Position numbers and translations under genes: made by a program. A DNA stretch of 64,000 nt from positions 1-64,000 of the forward strand of contig NZ_WMBA01000023.1 in assembly GCF_009707865.1 (NCBI RefSeq), read 5' to 3'. The stretch comes from Amycolatopsis pithecellobii. Its GTDB lineage: Bacteria > Actinomycetota > Actinomycetes > Mycobacteriales > Pseudonocardiaceae. Positions within the stretch are counted from its first letter, which is position 1; every line of letters starts with the position of its first letter. The notes under the pieces were generated by a model. The model was not told where the DNA came from and did no database searches. It was given only the letters and a program-made list of their open reading frames with translations. Below are positions 51,017 through 60,668 of this stretch, in pieces.

Positions 51017-52872
51017 CCGAAGTGGACGCCGTAGACCCGTTCGGCTGCCGCGGCGGAGACGATCTCGTTGCGGACGTCGCGCAGCACGGCCTCGGGGTCG
51101 CGCTCGCGCGAGTCGCCGTAGCCGCCCGCGCCGGCGACCTGGAACGTGACGACATCACCGGCGGCGAAATGGACGCCGGCGAGCTTGCTGATGCGGAACT
51201 GCGCGCGCTCGTCGCCCGGATCGGCGGGGGAGCCGTCGTCGGGGTTCACGAATCCGGCGACCACCTCGGGGTCGGCGAGCTCCTCGAGGTTCGACCACCG
51301 CGCGAGGCCGCCCTTGTGGAGCAGGATGCCGGCCATGCTGCCGCCACCACCGCCGAACTCTCCCTTGGTCGGGAACCGGCACTGCTCCAGCTGGTAGGTG
51401 CTCTCGGTATCGACGAGCGGGGCGAGCAGGACCCGCGTCGCCGGCCCGCCGCGGTGCTTGCCGGGACCGGCGGTGTCGGTCACGAACTCCCGTTCGAGGA
51501 ACAACAGGGGAAACGCCTCTTCCTCGAACTCGATCGAGGTCTCGACGGCGTTGCCTTCCTCGATCGGCATGTACGAGCAGCCGTCTCCCAGCGCGCTGCC
51601 ACCGAAGGGGCCCAGCGGGAACCGGATGAAGACGAATGGCGTGGGATTCTTGGGCCGGTTGTCGGTGCCGGAGAAGCTGATGATGCAGATGTCGTCGTAG
51701 TTCTCGCCGACGGCGAACTTCGGGTCCGCCTTCGAGATCGCCATCTTCACCAGAGTGGTGCTCTTGACGAGGAAGAACAGGTGCCCGGAGTTGGTCGACA
51801 TCGGGGGGAGCGCGTGGAAGCAGGACCCGGGTGGCGTGACGACGTGCACCGGGCGATAGGCGCCGGCGTTCGGGGGCACCGAGTCGAGGAACATGCTCTG
51901 CAGTCCCAGGTGTGCGGCCGAGACCGTGTCCGACCATTGGCACGCATAGCCGTTCCAGTCCTCGCGCGCCGAACCCGAGAAGTCGATCTCGATATCGGAA
52001 CCGGACTTGCGGACCGTGCACCGGAGCAGCATCGGCTCGCCCTCGGAGTCGTTGTCGAGATGGTCCTCGGCTTCGTAGGTGCCGTCGGGGATCTCGAGCA
52101 ATGCCTGCCGCACGGCCCGCTCCGAATAGTCGAGGGTGTACTCGACCGCCCCGAGGTACGCGTCGACGCCGTAGCGGTCGACGTAGTGGCCCACCATGTC
52201 CACCCCGACCTGGAGTGCGGCCTTGATCACCTGCAGGTCGTTCGAGCTCATCTCCGCGATGCGCGTCTGCACGGTGAACAGCTCGATGGTTTCCCGGACC
52301 AGCTCGCCACGCTGGTAGAGCAGCCGCGGAGAAAGCCGGATGCCCTCGGCGAACACGTCACGCTGAAGCCCCGGGCCGAATCCCGTGGGGATCGGGCCCC
52401 CGATGTCGAGCCAGTGCGTGATGCTGGCCGCGAAGCCCAGCAACCGGCCGTCGTGGAAGATCGGCATCACCGCGCCGATGTCGTTGACGTGGCTGCCGCC
52501 GTGGTACGGATCGTTGTAGATCACGATGTCGCCCGGTTCGAAGTTCTCGACACCCCAGTGCTCGATCGCCATCCGCGCGTAGTACTGGTTGATGACGAAA
52601 TGCGCCGGCGCGCCCGTGGACATGGCGATCGCGTCGAAATCCAGGTCGCGTGCCTCGTCACGCGGGCCGAGCAGCCCGATCCCGAAGTCGTTCATCTCGC
52701 TGAGCAGGGGGCTCAGCGCCGCGGCGTTGACTTTCTGCTGCATCTGCAACGCGATGTAGCGCAACGCGTGCCGCAGAACCTCGGCCGCGGTCAGGTCGAT
52801 CCCGTAACGGGTTTGTACTTCCTGCGCGCTGAGCGCGGAGGTCGAGCTCGTGTTCTTCTGCTGAACAGACAT
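51013..52872 (-). CDS. Hydantoinase B/oxoprolinase-family protein (acetophenone carboxylase-type subunit)
   Basis: 619 residues from ATG 52872, with GGGAGG 7 bases upstream and a one-base overlap with the hyuA stop. 'ARDLDFDAIAMSTGAPAHFVINQYYARMAIEHWG', 'NDPYHGGSHVNDIGAVMPIFHDGRLLGFAASITHWLDIGG' and 'GGGGSMAGILL' are hallmark HyuB segments. With HyuA it forms an ATP-dependent enzyme acting on N-methylhydantoin, 5-oxoproline, acetone or acetophenone. The neighbouring CoA ligase, SDR and zinc-ribbon genes favour ketone carboxylation. Confidence 0.88.
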   Translation of the reverse strand: MSVQQKNTSSTSALSAQEVQTRYGIDLTAAEVLRHALRYIALQMQQKVNAAALSPLLSEMNDFGIGLLGPRDEARDLDFDAIAMSTGAPAHFVINQYYARMAIEHWGVENFEPGDIVIYNDPYHGGSHVNDIGAVMPIFHDGRLLGFAASITHWLDIGGPIPTGFGPGLQRDVFAEGIRLSPRLLYQRGELVRETIELFTVQTRIAEMSSNDLQVIKAALQVGVDMVGHYVDRYGVDAYLGAVEYTLDYSERAVRQALLEIPDGTYEAEDHLDNDSEGEPMLLRCTVRKSGSDIEIDFSGSAREDWNGYACQWSDTVSAAHLGLQSMFLDSVPPNAGAYRPVHVVTPPGSCFHALPPMSTNSGHLFFLVKSTTLVKMAISKADPKFAVGENYDDICIISFSGTDNRPKNPTPFVFIRFPLGPFGGSALGDGCSYMPIEEGNAVETSIEFEEEAFPLLFLEREFVTDTAGPGKHRGGPATRVLLAPLVDTESTYQLEQCRFPTKGEFGGGGGSMAGILLHKGGLARWSNLEELADPEVVAGFVNPDDGSPADPGDERAQFRISKLAGVHFAAGDVVTFQVAGAGGYGDSRERDPEAVLRDVRNEIVSAAAAERVYGVHFG

Positions 52873-54905
52873 TAGACAGCCTCCCGAATGTCGATCAGGA
52901 TGTCGCCGACCGAATTGATCTCGGCCACGTCACCGTCGCCGATGACGGCGCTGTAGCTCGCGGCCTCGACGACCGCCGGTCCGGTGATCCGCTGGCCCGG
53001 CGCCAGCGCGGCCGCCTCGTAGACGGGCACTCCCTCATGGCGTTCTCCGCCGATGACGATGTCGCGGGCGCTTCGGGGCCGCCCCTCCTCCCGTGCCTCC
53101 AGCTCGGGGGGAAGAACCTCCCGGGCGGCCGGCTCCACCGCCCGGACGCGCACGGTCGAGATGTAGACGTCGGCCGGCAGGGTGTAGCCGAACTGCCTCC
53201 GGTGCGCCTCGCCGAAGACCTCCCGCAGGTGCCCGAGCGGCTGCTCGTGAGCCGGGTTCACCAGCGCCTCGAGCTCCGAGCGCTGCCCGGCGTACATCCC
53301 GTCGAGGCGGAATTCGAGGTGGATATCGGGGTGCCCGGACGCCTCGGCGAGTCGCGCGCCGGTCTGCCGCAGCCGGGCGAACACCTCCGCCGCGAGTTCC
53401 TCGGTGGCGACAGCCATGACCGGTGTTACGTCTTCCTCGAAGACCTTCGCGCCGAGGAGACCGAAGGCCGAGAACACGCCGGCGAGGGCCGGGATGACGA
53501 CGCGCGGCATCTGCAGGCTCCGCGCGACCTGCGTCGCCACCAGCGGTCCGGCCGCGCCATAGGCGAGGAGCCCGAAGTCACGAGGGTCGGCGCCGCGGTA
53601 CACGGTGAGCTGGCGCACGGCCTCGGCCATGTTGTGGATCGCCACCTCGGTGACGGCCTTGGCCAGGTCGCCCGGTGCGGCACCGAGCTGGTCGCCGAGC
53701 CCGGCGTAGGCCTGCTCGGCCGCGTCGACGTCGGGTGGGATCTCGCCACCGAGAGCAACCTTCGGATCCAGCATTCCCAGCAGCAGGAACGCGTCGGTGA
53801 CGGTCGGCAGCGTGCCACCACGTCCGTAGCAGGCGGGTCCCGGGTTGCTTCCGGCACTCTCGGGCCCCACGTTGAGGCCGCCCGCGGCGTCGAGCGAGGC
53901 GATGCTGCCGCCACCGGCGCCGATGCTGTGGATCTCCAGCACCGGGATCCCGGCGATCACGTCGTGCTCGAGCACGAGTTCTCGCTCCGCCGATGCCCGC
54001 CCGTCCGCGACCACCGCCACGTCGGTGCTCGTGCCGCCCATGTCGAAGCCGACGAGGTTCGGAATGCCCAGGCGGCGTGCATACATCTCGGCGCCCATGA
54101 CCCCGCCGACCGGCCCGCTGTTGAGCGTCGTGACAGGGCGCGCGGTCGCCTGCTCGGGCCCGATCAGACCCCCGTCGTTCGTCATGAACATCAGTGGCGC
54201 GGAGTACCCGGACCGCTGGAGCCGCTCCTCCAAATCGGACGTGTAGGTGTCCATCAGCGGCTGGGCGTAGGCGTTCAACACACAAGTACAGAAGCGGCTG
54301 TACTCGCGGGGGAACGGCGCGACATCCGCCGACGTGCTGACACTCAGCTGTGGGAAGCGCTCGCGCACGAGTTCCGCCGCGCGCTGCTCGTGACCCGGAT
54401 GCTTGTAGGAGTGCAGGAAGCAGATCGCGATGCTCTCGCACCCGTCCGCCACCAGCTTCTCGACCTCCGCCAGCAGGTGGGCCTCATCGAGCGCGACGAC
54501 GGTCCCGCCGTCCGCCCGGACCCGCTCCGGCACGGTGCGCCGCCGGTGCCGTTCGATGATCGGCCGCAGCTCGTGCGGGCGCCGCCAGCGCGGGTCGATG
54601 AGAGCGTCTTCCCACGGCCGCCACCCGCGCCCCATGTCGAGCAGGTCGCGATAGCCCATCGTGGTGACGAGCCCGACCTCGGCGCCCCGGCGGGTCAGGA
54701 TGGCGTTCAACGCGACGGTCGTGCCGTGGACGATGCGCTCCACCTCCCCGCCGGCGACGCCCGCCTTGTCGAGCGCTTTCAGCGTCCCGCTCGGCAGGTC
54801 GCCGTGGGTGGTGAGTGACTTGACGGCGGCGTACACCCGCTCCCCGTCCGCCACCACCAGGTCGGTGAAGGTACCTCCGGTGTCGATACCGATTCGCAGA
54901 GTCAA
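52872..54905 (-). CDS. Hydantoinase A/oxoprolinase-family ATPase subunit (acetophenone carboxylase-type)
   Basis: 677 residues from a TTG at 54905, supported by GAGAGGAGA about 6 bases upstream. 'RIGIDTGGTFTDLVVADG' at residues 4-21 is the first phosphate-binding loop, 'NLVGFDMGGTSTDVAVV' the second, and 'IHSIGAGGGSIASLDAAGGLNVGPESAGSNPGPACYGRGG' is the family's adenosine-binding region. The protein would phosphorylate the substrate enol or lactam with ATP. It is translated just ahead of HyuB. Confidence 0.88.
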   Translation of the reverse strand: MTLRIGIDTGGTFTDLVVADGERVYAAVKSLTTHGDLPSGTLKALDKAGVAGGEVERIVHGTTVALNAILTRRGAEVGLVTTMGYRDLLDMGRGWRPWEDALIDPRWRRPHELRPIIERHRRRTVPERVRADGGTVVALDEAHLLAEVEKLVADGCESIAICFLHSYKHPGHEQRAAELVRERFPQLSVSTSADVAPFPREYSRFCTCVLNAYAQPLMDTYTSDLEERLQRSGYSAPLMFMTNDGGLIGPEQATARPVTTLNSGPVGGVMGAEMYARRLGIPNLVGFDMGGTSTDVAVVADGRASAERELVLEHDVIAGIPVLEIHSIGAGGGSIASLDAAGGLNVGPESAGSNPGPACYGRGGTLPTVTDAFLLLGMLDPKVALGGEIPPDVDAAEQAYAGLGDQLGAAPGDLAKAVTEVAIHNMAEAVRQLTVYRGADPRDFGLLAYGAAGPLVATQVARSLQMPRVVIPALAGVFSAFGLLGAKVFEEDVTPVMAVATEELAAEVFARLRQTGARLAEASGHPDIHLEFRLDGMYAGQRSELEALVNPAHEQPLGHLREVFGEAHRRQFGYTLPADVYISTVRVRAVEPAAREVLPPELEAREEGRPRSARDIVIGGERHEGVPVYEAAALAPGQRITGPAVVEAASYSAVIGDGDVAEINSVGDILIDIREAV

Positions 54906-54932
54906 CGCTGTCTCCTCTCGGTCCGTCAGTGC

Positions 54933-55751
54933 TCAGAAACAACCGACATGCTGGCCACCGTCGGCGGCGATCACCGTGCCGTTGGTCCACCGGCTCTCCT
55001 CGGAGAGCAGGAAAAGGGCGACCCTGGCCATGTCGTCGGGAAGGGCGATCTGGTTCATCGGCGAGTAGGCGGCGACCTTGGCCTGCGCCTCCGGGGTGGG
55101 CAGCCAGGCGTCGTACATGTCCGTCTTGGTGCTGCCCGGCGCGATCGCGTTGACCCGCACCCCGGCGCCACCGTATTCGAGGGCGACGCTCTTCGTCATG
55201 CCGATGACGCCCCATTTCGAGGCGATGTACTCCGAGATGTTCGGCATTCCGATGATGCCGCCGACCGAACTCACGTTCACGATCGAGCCGCCACCGGTCG
55301 CCAGCATCGCGGGGATTTCGTACTTCAGGCTGAAGTAGACGCCCATCAGGTTCACGTCGAAGACCTGACGGACGTAGTCGCTGTCGGTGTCGACGATCGG
55401 TGCCCCGGCACCCGAGAGGGCGGCGTTGTTGACGGCACCGTCCAGGCGGCCGAACCGTTCGACGGTGTCCTGCACCGCCTTGGCGACCGAGGCCTCGTCG
55501 GTGACGTCGAGGTGGACCGCGAGCGCGTTGCCTCCTTCGGAGGTCAGCTCGTCGACGAGCGACTCGAGCCGATCGATGCGGCGAGCGCCCACCACCACGT
55601 CGGCGCCCTCCGCGACGAAGCGCCGCGCGGCGGCCGCACCGATGCCGGACGAGGCACCGGTGATGAAGATCGTCTTGCCGTCGAGCCGCCGGGCCTCGAT
55701 GGTGACCGGGGCAGGGTTGTGATTGGGATGAGCCGTCGACGCTACCGTCAT
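54933..55751 (-). CDS. SDR family oxidoreductase (possible alcohol-to-ketone dehydrogenase)
   Basis: 272 residues from ATG 55751. After a 25-residue lead comes 'GKTIFITGASSGIGAAAARRF', 'LDGAVNNAAL' in place of NNAG, 'VNVSSVGGI' and 'YIASKWGVIGMTKSVALEYG', with 'VIAADGGQHVG' at the end. It lies 27 bp upstream of hyuA. In acetophenone pathways a 1-phenylethanol dehydrogenase of this family makes the ketone that the carboxylase uses. The same order here is suggestive, but the substrate is unknown. Confidence 0.88.
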   Translation of the reverse strand: MTVASTAHPNHNPAPVTIEARRLDGKTIFITGASSGIGAAAARRFVAEGADVVVGARRIDRLESLVDELTSEGGNALAVHLDVTDEASVAKAVQDTVERFGRLDGAVNNAALSGAGAPIVDTDSDYVRQVFDVNLMGVYFSLKYEIPAMLATGGGSIVNVSSVGGIIGMPNISEYIASKWGVIGMTKSVALEYGGAGVRVNAIAPGSTKTDMYDAWLPTPEAQAKVAAYSPMNQIALPDDMARVALFLLSEESRWTNGTVIAADGGQHVGCF

Positions 55752-55789
55752 GGGACTGCCCTTCGGTCGAATAGGGATTGTGATCGCGG

Positions 55790-56593
55790 TCAGGCCGAGT
55801 GTGAATACTCGGGGGTTCGTCGTTCGAACACCGCGTTGCGAGCCTCCTGTGAATCGGGGTGCGCCGAGAGCCGGGTGGTGACCCGTTGCTCGGCCTCGTA
55901 TCCACTCTTGAGGTCCATGAACTCGATCGTGTTCAACGATTCCTTGGCGTGGCGGAGCGCGGCCCTGCTGTGGATCGCCATCCGCTCGGCGAGCGCGAGA
56001 GCCGTGTCCATCAGCTGCTCGTCCGGCACCACCGCGTGAATTCCGCCGTACGGAAGGAGATCCGCCGCGGGAGCGGAGCCGGCCGTGAAGTACAGCGTCC
56101 GCATGACGTGTTCGGGAACCAGGCGCCGCATATGCCGCGCGCCTCCCATGACACCGACTCCGACCTCGGGCACCCCCAGGCGCGCGCTTTCCCCGCAGAT
56201 GATGGTGTCGCAGCAGGCGGCGAGCGCGACCCCGGTGCCCATCGCGACGCCATGCACCGCCGCGATCACCGGCACCGGACAGTCGTATACGGCCGCGAAG
56301 GTCTCCCGGACGAGCTTCTGCCGGCCGGGCGAGTTCTGCGGAGTGAGGCTCGCGAACTCCTTGAAGTCGTGCCCCGCGCAGAAATGCTTTCCCTCACCGC
56401 GGAGGACCAGGACACGGACCCGCGGCAGGTACTCGTCCAAGCGGCTGAACAGGGCGCGGATCTCGTGGCACATATCGGTGTCCACGGCGTTCACCGGCGA
56501 CCGGTCGAAGGACACGACCGCGATGGCTCCCCGATCGTCGATCGTGAGATGCCGGAACTGCCGGGGATCGGAGGCTGCGGCGTCCACCGTCAT
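55790..56593 (-). CDS. Crotonase-fold protein (enoyl-CoA hydratase/isomerase family, atypical active site)
   Basis: 267 residues from ATG 56593; upstream ATGs at 56611, 56683 and 56698 are possible because no strong ribosome site decides. The oxyanion segments 'KHFCAGHDFKEF' and 'AVHGVAMGTGVALAACCD' are normal for crotonases. In the latter, the position of rat hydratase Glu144 is Ala ('GVALA' where hydratases have 'GCELA'), while the Glu164 equivalent remains in 'LGVPEVGVG'. This argues against simple hydration and for an isomerase, C-C hydrolase or thiolysis-like role acting after the CoA ligase. Confidence 0.85.
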   Translation of the reverse strand: MTVDAAASDPRQFRHLTIDDRGAIAVVSFDRSPVNAVDTDMCHEIRALFSRLDEYLPRVRVLVLRGEGKHFCAGHDFKEFASLTPQNSPGRQKLVRETFAAVYDCPVPVIAAVHGVAMGTGVALAACCDTIICGESARLGVPEVGVGVMGGARHMRRLVPEHVMRTLYFTAGSAPAADLLPYGGIHAVVPDEQLMDTALALAERMAIHSRAALRHAKESLNTIEFMDLKSGYEAEQRVTTRLSAHPDSQEARNAVFERRTPEYSHSA

Positions 56594-56732
56594 CGCGACC
56601 GCCCGGCGCATGTGCCTGCGGTGCCTTCGACGGGCGACGGCCGGGAAATGGCCTCTCTCATCTGGATGTACTCCTGTCCACATGGCGTGAATGTCCATAA
56701 ATGCTCATGACGAGCCAGATCGTTGGCGGGAA

Positions 56733-59369
56733 TTATTGCCTTCCGCTCTTGGATTTTATGGCGGCTGCGTCAGTTTTGTCAATGGACACTAACTCGATCT
56801 GACGGATTTTGCGGCGCGCACGCCGGCCGGCCCTCGCCCGGATACCGTGGCTGTAGAGCGCGAGTGCGAGCACCGTGAGCCCGCCCGTGAGAATGACGTT
56901 CCAGCCCTCGCCGAGCCCGAGCGTGGTCGGCAGCGTCAAGCCGAGCGCAAGCAGGACCGAGCCGAGGGCACAGCCGGCGAAGGTGCCCCGGCCACCGAGC
57001 AGGCTCGCCCCACCCACGATCGGCGCGGCGACCGCGAGCAGCACATACGGGTCGCCGACCGTCGGGTCACCGACTCCGACCTGCCCCGCGAGGATCACCC
57101 CGGCCAGACCGGCGAGCACCCCGCACAGCACGTAGCTGAGCCGGCGCAACCGCGGCGCACGCACCCCGAGCCGGTAGGCGAACCGGGCGTCGAGCCCGAC
57201 CGCACGCAGGCGCAGGCCTGCGCCGGTCGAGCGCAGCAGCCGGTCCGCGACCACGAACAACACGCACAGCACCACGAGCGGCAGGGGGAAGACCCAGACC
57301 GGCGCCGTGAGCAACTCGGTCAACCCGGGGTCGATGACGCCGTCGGGTGTCGGCCGCAGCGCGAGACCGATCCCCTGCAGGAGCCCCAATGTCGCGATCG
57401 TCGCGATCACCGACGGCACCCGCAGTCGCTCGATCAGCATCGAGTTGCCGATTCCGGCCAGTGCGCCCGTGCCGATCCCGACCGCCAGAGCGAGGGGCAG
57501 CGCCACCGCCGACGCGCTCTGCACCCAGAAAGACAGCACGCAGACGGTCGCGCTCATCGTGCCGCCGACCGAGATGTCGATCCCGCCGATGTACATGACC
57601 ACAAACTGGGCCGCCGCGATCGCGGCCAGCGGCGCCGCCAGCAGGAGCACGTTGTAAACCCCGGCCGCGGTGAGAAAACTGCTCTCCTGGCTCTGCACAT
57701 AGGCGCCGAGGAAGACCAGGGCGAGCGCCAGTAGCCCGAGCCGCGTCGCATCCGGGTGCCGGCCGAGCGCCGCGCGCAGCCGTGCCCTGCGCAGGGCGGG
57801 CACGGGCGGCTTCTGCCCGGGCGCCGTGGCGAGGCCGGGCCCGGTCGCGTGGCCGGTGAACGCGTGCACGATCCGGGTTTCGGAGGACTGCTCGCCGTCG
57901 AACTCGGCGACGATCCGGCCCCGGGAAAGGACGATCACCCGGTCGCAGAGACCGGCCAGCTCCGCCGCGTCGGACGAGACGACCACCACCGCGAGCCCGT
58001 CCTCGGCGCCGCGGCGCAGCATCCGGTAGATGTCCAGGCGCGAGCGGACGTCGACGCCCTGGGTCGGCTCGTCGCACAGCAGCACGCGCGGCCGGGTCTC
58101 GAGCACCTTCGCGATGGCGACCTTCTGCTGGTTCCCGCCCGACAGCGACGTCATCGGATCCTCCGGCGAGCCGAGGCGGACGCCGTATCGCTCGACGCTC
58201 TCCCGCACCTGCCGGTCCTCGCGGCGCCGGGTGACGACCCCGGCGCGGGACAGCTTGCCCAGCACGCCGAGGACGAGGTTCTCGCGGATCGGCAGGTTCT
58301 GGTGCAGTGACGCGCCGCGCCGGTCGGAGGAGAGGTAGGCGACGCCGGCGGACCAGGCCTGGCTCTGCGTGCTGACAGGGCGGCCGTCGACCGACAGATC
58401 GCCGTGCGGGCCATCGACCACGGCGAGACCTTCGAGCAGCTGGAGTTGGCCGTTGCCGGCGGCACCGGCGATCCCGACGATCTCGCCGCGGCGCAGCCGC
58501 AGGTCGATCGGCCCGTACCCGGTCCCGCTGAGCGAGCGAGCGTCCAATACGACCTCGCCGGCCTCCCCGGTCCGCGCGGGGAACTCGATGTCGATGCTGC
58601 GCCCGGCCATGAGTTCCACCAGTGCGGCCTGATCGATCGCGGCGGGTTCGTAGGTGCCGCGATACCGGCCGTCGCGCAGCACCGAGATCCGGTCCGCGAC
58701 GCGGAAGACCTCCGAAAGGCGGTGAGTGACCAGCAAGACCGCGCAGCCGTCCGCGGCGGCGTCGCGCATCAGATCGAGAGCGACGTCGACGCCCGCGGCG
58801 TCGAGTGCGGACGTCGCTTCGTCCAGCAGCAGTACGGCCGGCCGCGCCATCATCGCGCGAGCGATGTCGAACAGCTGACGGTCGGCGGCCGAGAGCTTGC
58901 CGGCCTGAAGCCCGGGCGCCAGGTGCCCGAGGCCGAACGCCGCGAGCCGCTCCGCGGCCCATCCGCCCACTTGGCGGTACGACGGCCGCCCCGACGGCGG
59001 CGTGCCCAGGAACAGGTTCTGCGCCACCGAGAGTTCGGGAATCACCGACCCGTCCTGGAACACCGTCAGCGCACCATGGCGCTGCGACTCCCACGGCGTG
59101 TGCTGCCGGCAGGGTGCGCCGGCGATCTCGACGCCGCCGGTGTCGGGGATGACGGTGCCGCTGACGATGCCGACCAGGGTCGACTTGCCCGAGCCGTTCT
59201 CTCCGACCAGGGCATGAACCTCGCCGGGTACGAGCTCGAGGGTCACCGACTCCAGCGCCCTGACCGCGCCGTAGCGCTTACCGACGTCGGTCACGCGCAG
59301 CGCAGGCGCTGCCGGTGCGGCGGCGGGACCCGGCCGGGTGCCCTGGAGCGGGGTCGTTTCGTTCGTCAT
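56733..59369 (-). CDS. Fused sugar-type ABC importer: two ATPase domains plus permease
   Basis: 878 residues from ATG 59369 (GGGGAG upstream). Residues about 25-260 form NBD1 with Walker A 'GENGSGKSTLVGIVSG' and Walker B 'VLLLDEATSAL'. NBD2, to about 510, has signature 'LSGGNQQKVAIAKVL' and 'LLCDEPTQGVDVR'. From about 550 on comes an RbsC-like permease with about ten helices, including 'VVMYIGGIDISVGGTMSA'. ATPase and permease are normally separate proteins, so this is a true fusion. A second permease (60669) and a binding protein (59382) complete the importer, giving a heterodimeric channel. Confidence 0.88.
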   Translation of the reverse strand: MTNETTPLQGTRPGPAAAPAAPALRVTDVGKRYGAVRALESVTLELVPGEVHALVGENGSGKSTLVGIVSGTVIPDTGGVEIAGAPCRQHTPWESQRHGALTVFQDGSVIPELSVAQNLFLGTPPSGRPSYRQVGGWAAERLAAFGLGHLAPGLQAGKLSAADRQLFDIARAMMARPAVLLLDEATSALDAAGVDVALDLMRDAAADGCAVLLVTHRLSEVFRVADRISVLRDGRYRGTYEPAAIDQAALVELMAGRSIDIEFPARTGEAGEVVLDARSLSGTGYGPIDLRLRRGEIVGIAGAAGNGQLQLLEGLAVVDGPHGDLSVDGRPVSTQSQAWSAGVAYLSSDRRGASLHQNLPIRENLVLGVLGKLSRAGVVTRRREDRQVRESVERYGVRLGSPEDPMTSLSGGNQQKVAIAKVLETRPRVLLCDEPTQGVDVRSRLDIYRMLRRGAEDGLAVVVVSSDAAELAGLCDRVIVLSRGRIVAEFDGEQSSETRIVHAFTGHATGPGLATAPGQKPPVPALRRARLRAALGRHPDATRLGLLALALVFLGAYVQSQESSFLTAAGVYNVLLLAAPLAAIAAAQFVVMYIGGIDISVGGTMSATVCVLSFWVQSASAVALPLALAVGIGTGALAGIGNSMLIERLRVPSVIATIATLGLLQGIGLALRPTPDGVIDPGLTELLTAPVWVFPLPLVVLCVLFVVADRLLRSTGAGLRLRAVGLDARFAYRLGVRAPRLRRLSYVLCGVLAGLAGVILAGQVGVGDPTVGDPYVLLAVAAPIVGGASLLGGRGTFAGCALGSVLLALGLTLPTTLGLGEGWNVILTGGLTVLALALYSHGIRARAGRRARRKIRQIELVSIDKTDAAAIKSKSGRQ

Positions 59370-59381
59370 GTCACCGCTCCC

Positions 59382-60626
59382 CTACCTGGCCGCGAGCATC
59401 TTGTCGGTGAGCACGTCGGGCACCAGCGCGGGACCCGGGTACTCCGCCGGCTTGCTCTTGTCGCAGTCGCTGTCGGTGACCTCGAAGAACGGCAGGGGGA
59501 ATACGACGGAATCCGCCACCTTCTCCCCGCCCGCGGCCCGGACGCTCGCGTCGACCGCGATCCGCGCGGACCAGTTCGCCGAGTTCGTGAAGAACAGCGG
59601 GTATGGCTTCTCCGCCCGCTGGCAGGCGGCCGCATTGCTCTCTGTCGTGGTGATGATCGCCGGGACGTCCTTCCCGGCCGCCCGGTAGGCGTTGACGATG
59701 CTCGGCACGGTGTTCGCGTAGCTGTAGAGGATCGCCTTCGCGGGTTTGCCCGAGGCGATGAGCGCGGACGCCGCCCGCTGTGTCCCCGCTGCCGTGTAGT
59801 CGGTCGCCTCGTTGAACACGGTGTCCACCCCCGCATCCGCGACGCACGCCTTCACCTTGGCGTCCTGTGGATTGCCGGCCAGGCCGTCGAAGTAGGCGAT
59901 GGGCCCCTTCGCCGCAACGGCCTTCTGGACGGTCTCCGCCATCGCCTTCCCGGTCGCACACAGGTCGTATTGCACCCGCGTCGTGTACGCGTTGGCCGGG
60001 GCGTTTTCCATGTCGCCCAGGTAGGTCGAGACGGCGGCACCCTGCCGTCGGGCCGTGGCGAGCGCTGTGTATGCGGCCGGGCCGAACTCGTTGATGGTGA
60101 TGATCGCCTTGGCGCCCTGCGCGGTCAGCGTCCGCAGGTTGGCCTGGTAGGTCGCCAGGTCCAAGTTCGCGTCGGTGTAGATGTACTTCCCGATTTCGGG
60201 ATGGGTCAGCGCCTGCAGGATCACGTTCATCTTCGTGAACTGCCGCCAGGTGTTGCCACCGAACGGATCGGCCTGCCCCAGCGTCAGCGGGCCGTTGCCC
60301 AAGGTGCAGGAGGTCGCCTTCCAGCACTCGTACGCCTTGTCGATCTGGGCAGGCGTGAGGGTGCGACTCGCCCGTGCCAACGCGTCCCGCATGAGTGGCG
60401 GCAGTGTCGAGGCCTTGATGTCGCCCGTGCTCAGCGCCTGGTCGACGGTCTTCTGCAGCTCGTCCTCCGGCACGCTGACCTCACTTGCGGAGCCGGCGCC
60501 CGCCGGCACCGGCGCCGCGGAGCCGCCAGGCTTCACCGCACCGCATCCGGCGACGAGCACGACGAGAACCGCCGCGGTCAGGCCGGGCCAACCCCGCCGC
60601 ACGATGGATCTTCCGATGAACGACAT
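59382..60626 (-). CDS. ABC importer substrate-binding lipoprotein
   Basis: 414 residues from ATG 60626, with AGGAGG 4 bases upstream. The signal has basic 'RSIVRRGWPG', a hydrophobic core and lipobox 'VLVAGCG' near residue 28. The mature part starts with a Pro/Ala/Gly linker. It then has a type I binding-protein fold ('LTAQGAKAIITINEFGPAAYTALATARRQGAAVSTYLG', 'KAILYSYANTVPSIVNAYRAAGKDVPAIITTTE'). Several Cys residues are spread over the mature domain and may form disulfides. It is anchored outside the membrane and delivers the substrate to the two permeases. Confidence 0.85.
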   Translation of the reverse strand: MSFIGRSIVRRGWPGLTAAVLVVLVAGCGAVKPGGSAAPVPAGAGSASEVSVPEDELQKTVDQALSTGDIKASTLPPLMRDALARASRTLTPAQIDKAYECWKATSCTLGNGPLTLGQADPFGGNTWRQFTKMNVILQALTHPEIGKYIYTDANLDLATYQANLRTLTAQGAKAIITINEFGPAAYTALATARRQGAAVSTYLGDMENAPANAYTTRVQYDLCATGKAMAETVQKAVAAKGPIAYFDGLAGNPQDAKVKACVADAGVDTVFNEATDYTAAGTQRAASALIASGKPAKAILYSYANTVPSIVNAYRAAGKDVPAIITTTESNAAACQRAEKPYPLFFTNSANWSARIAVDASVRAAGGEKVADSVVFPLPFFEVTDSDCDKSKPAEYPGPALVPDVLTDKMLAAR

Positions 60627-60668
60627 ACGTCCTCCTGGAGATACAGGAACTGTGAGTGGGGCCGACGG

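Noticed and set aside
51022-54818. Long plus-strand frames opposite hyuB and hyuA
   Set aside because: Codon-bias shadows. The minus-strand proteins have diagnostic HyuA/HyuB motifs.
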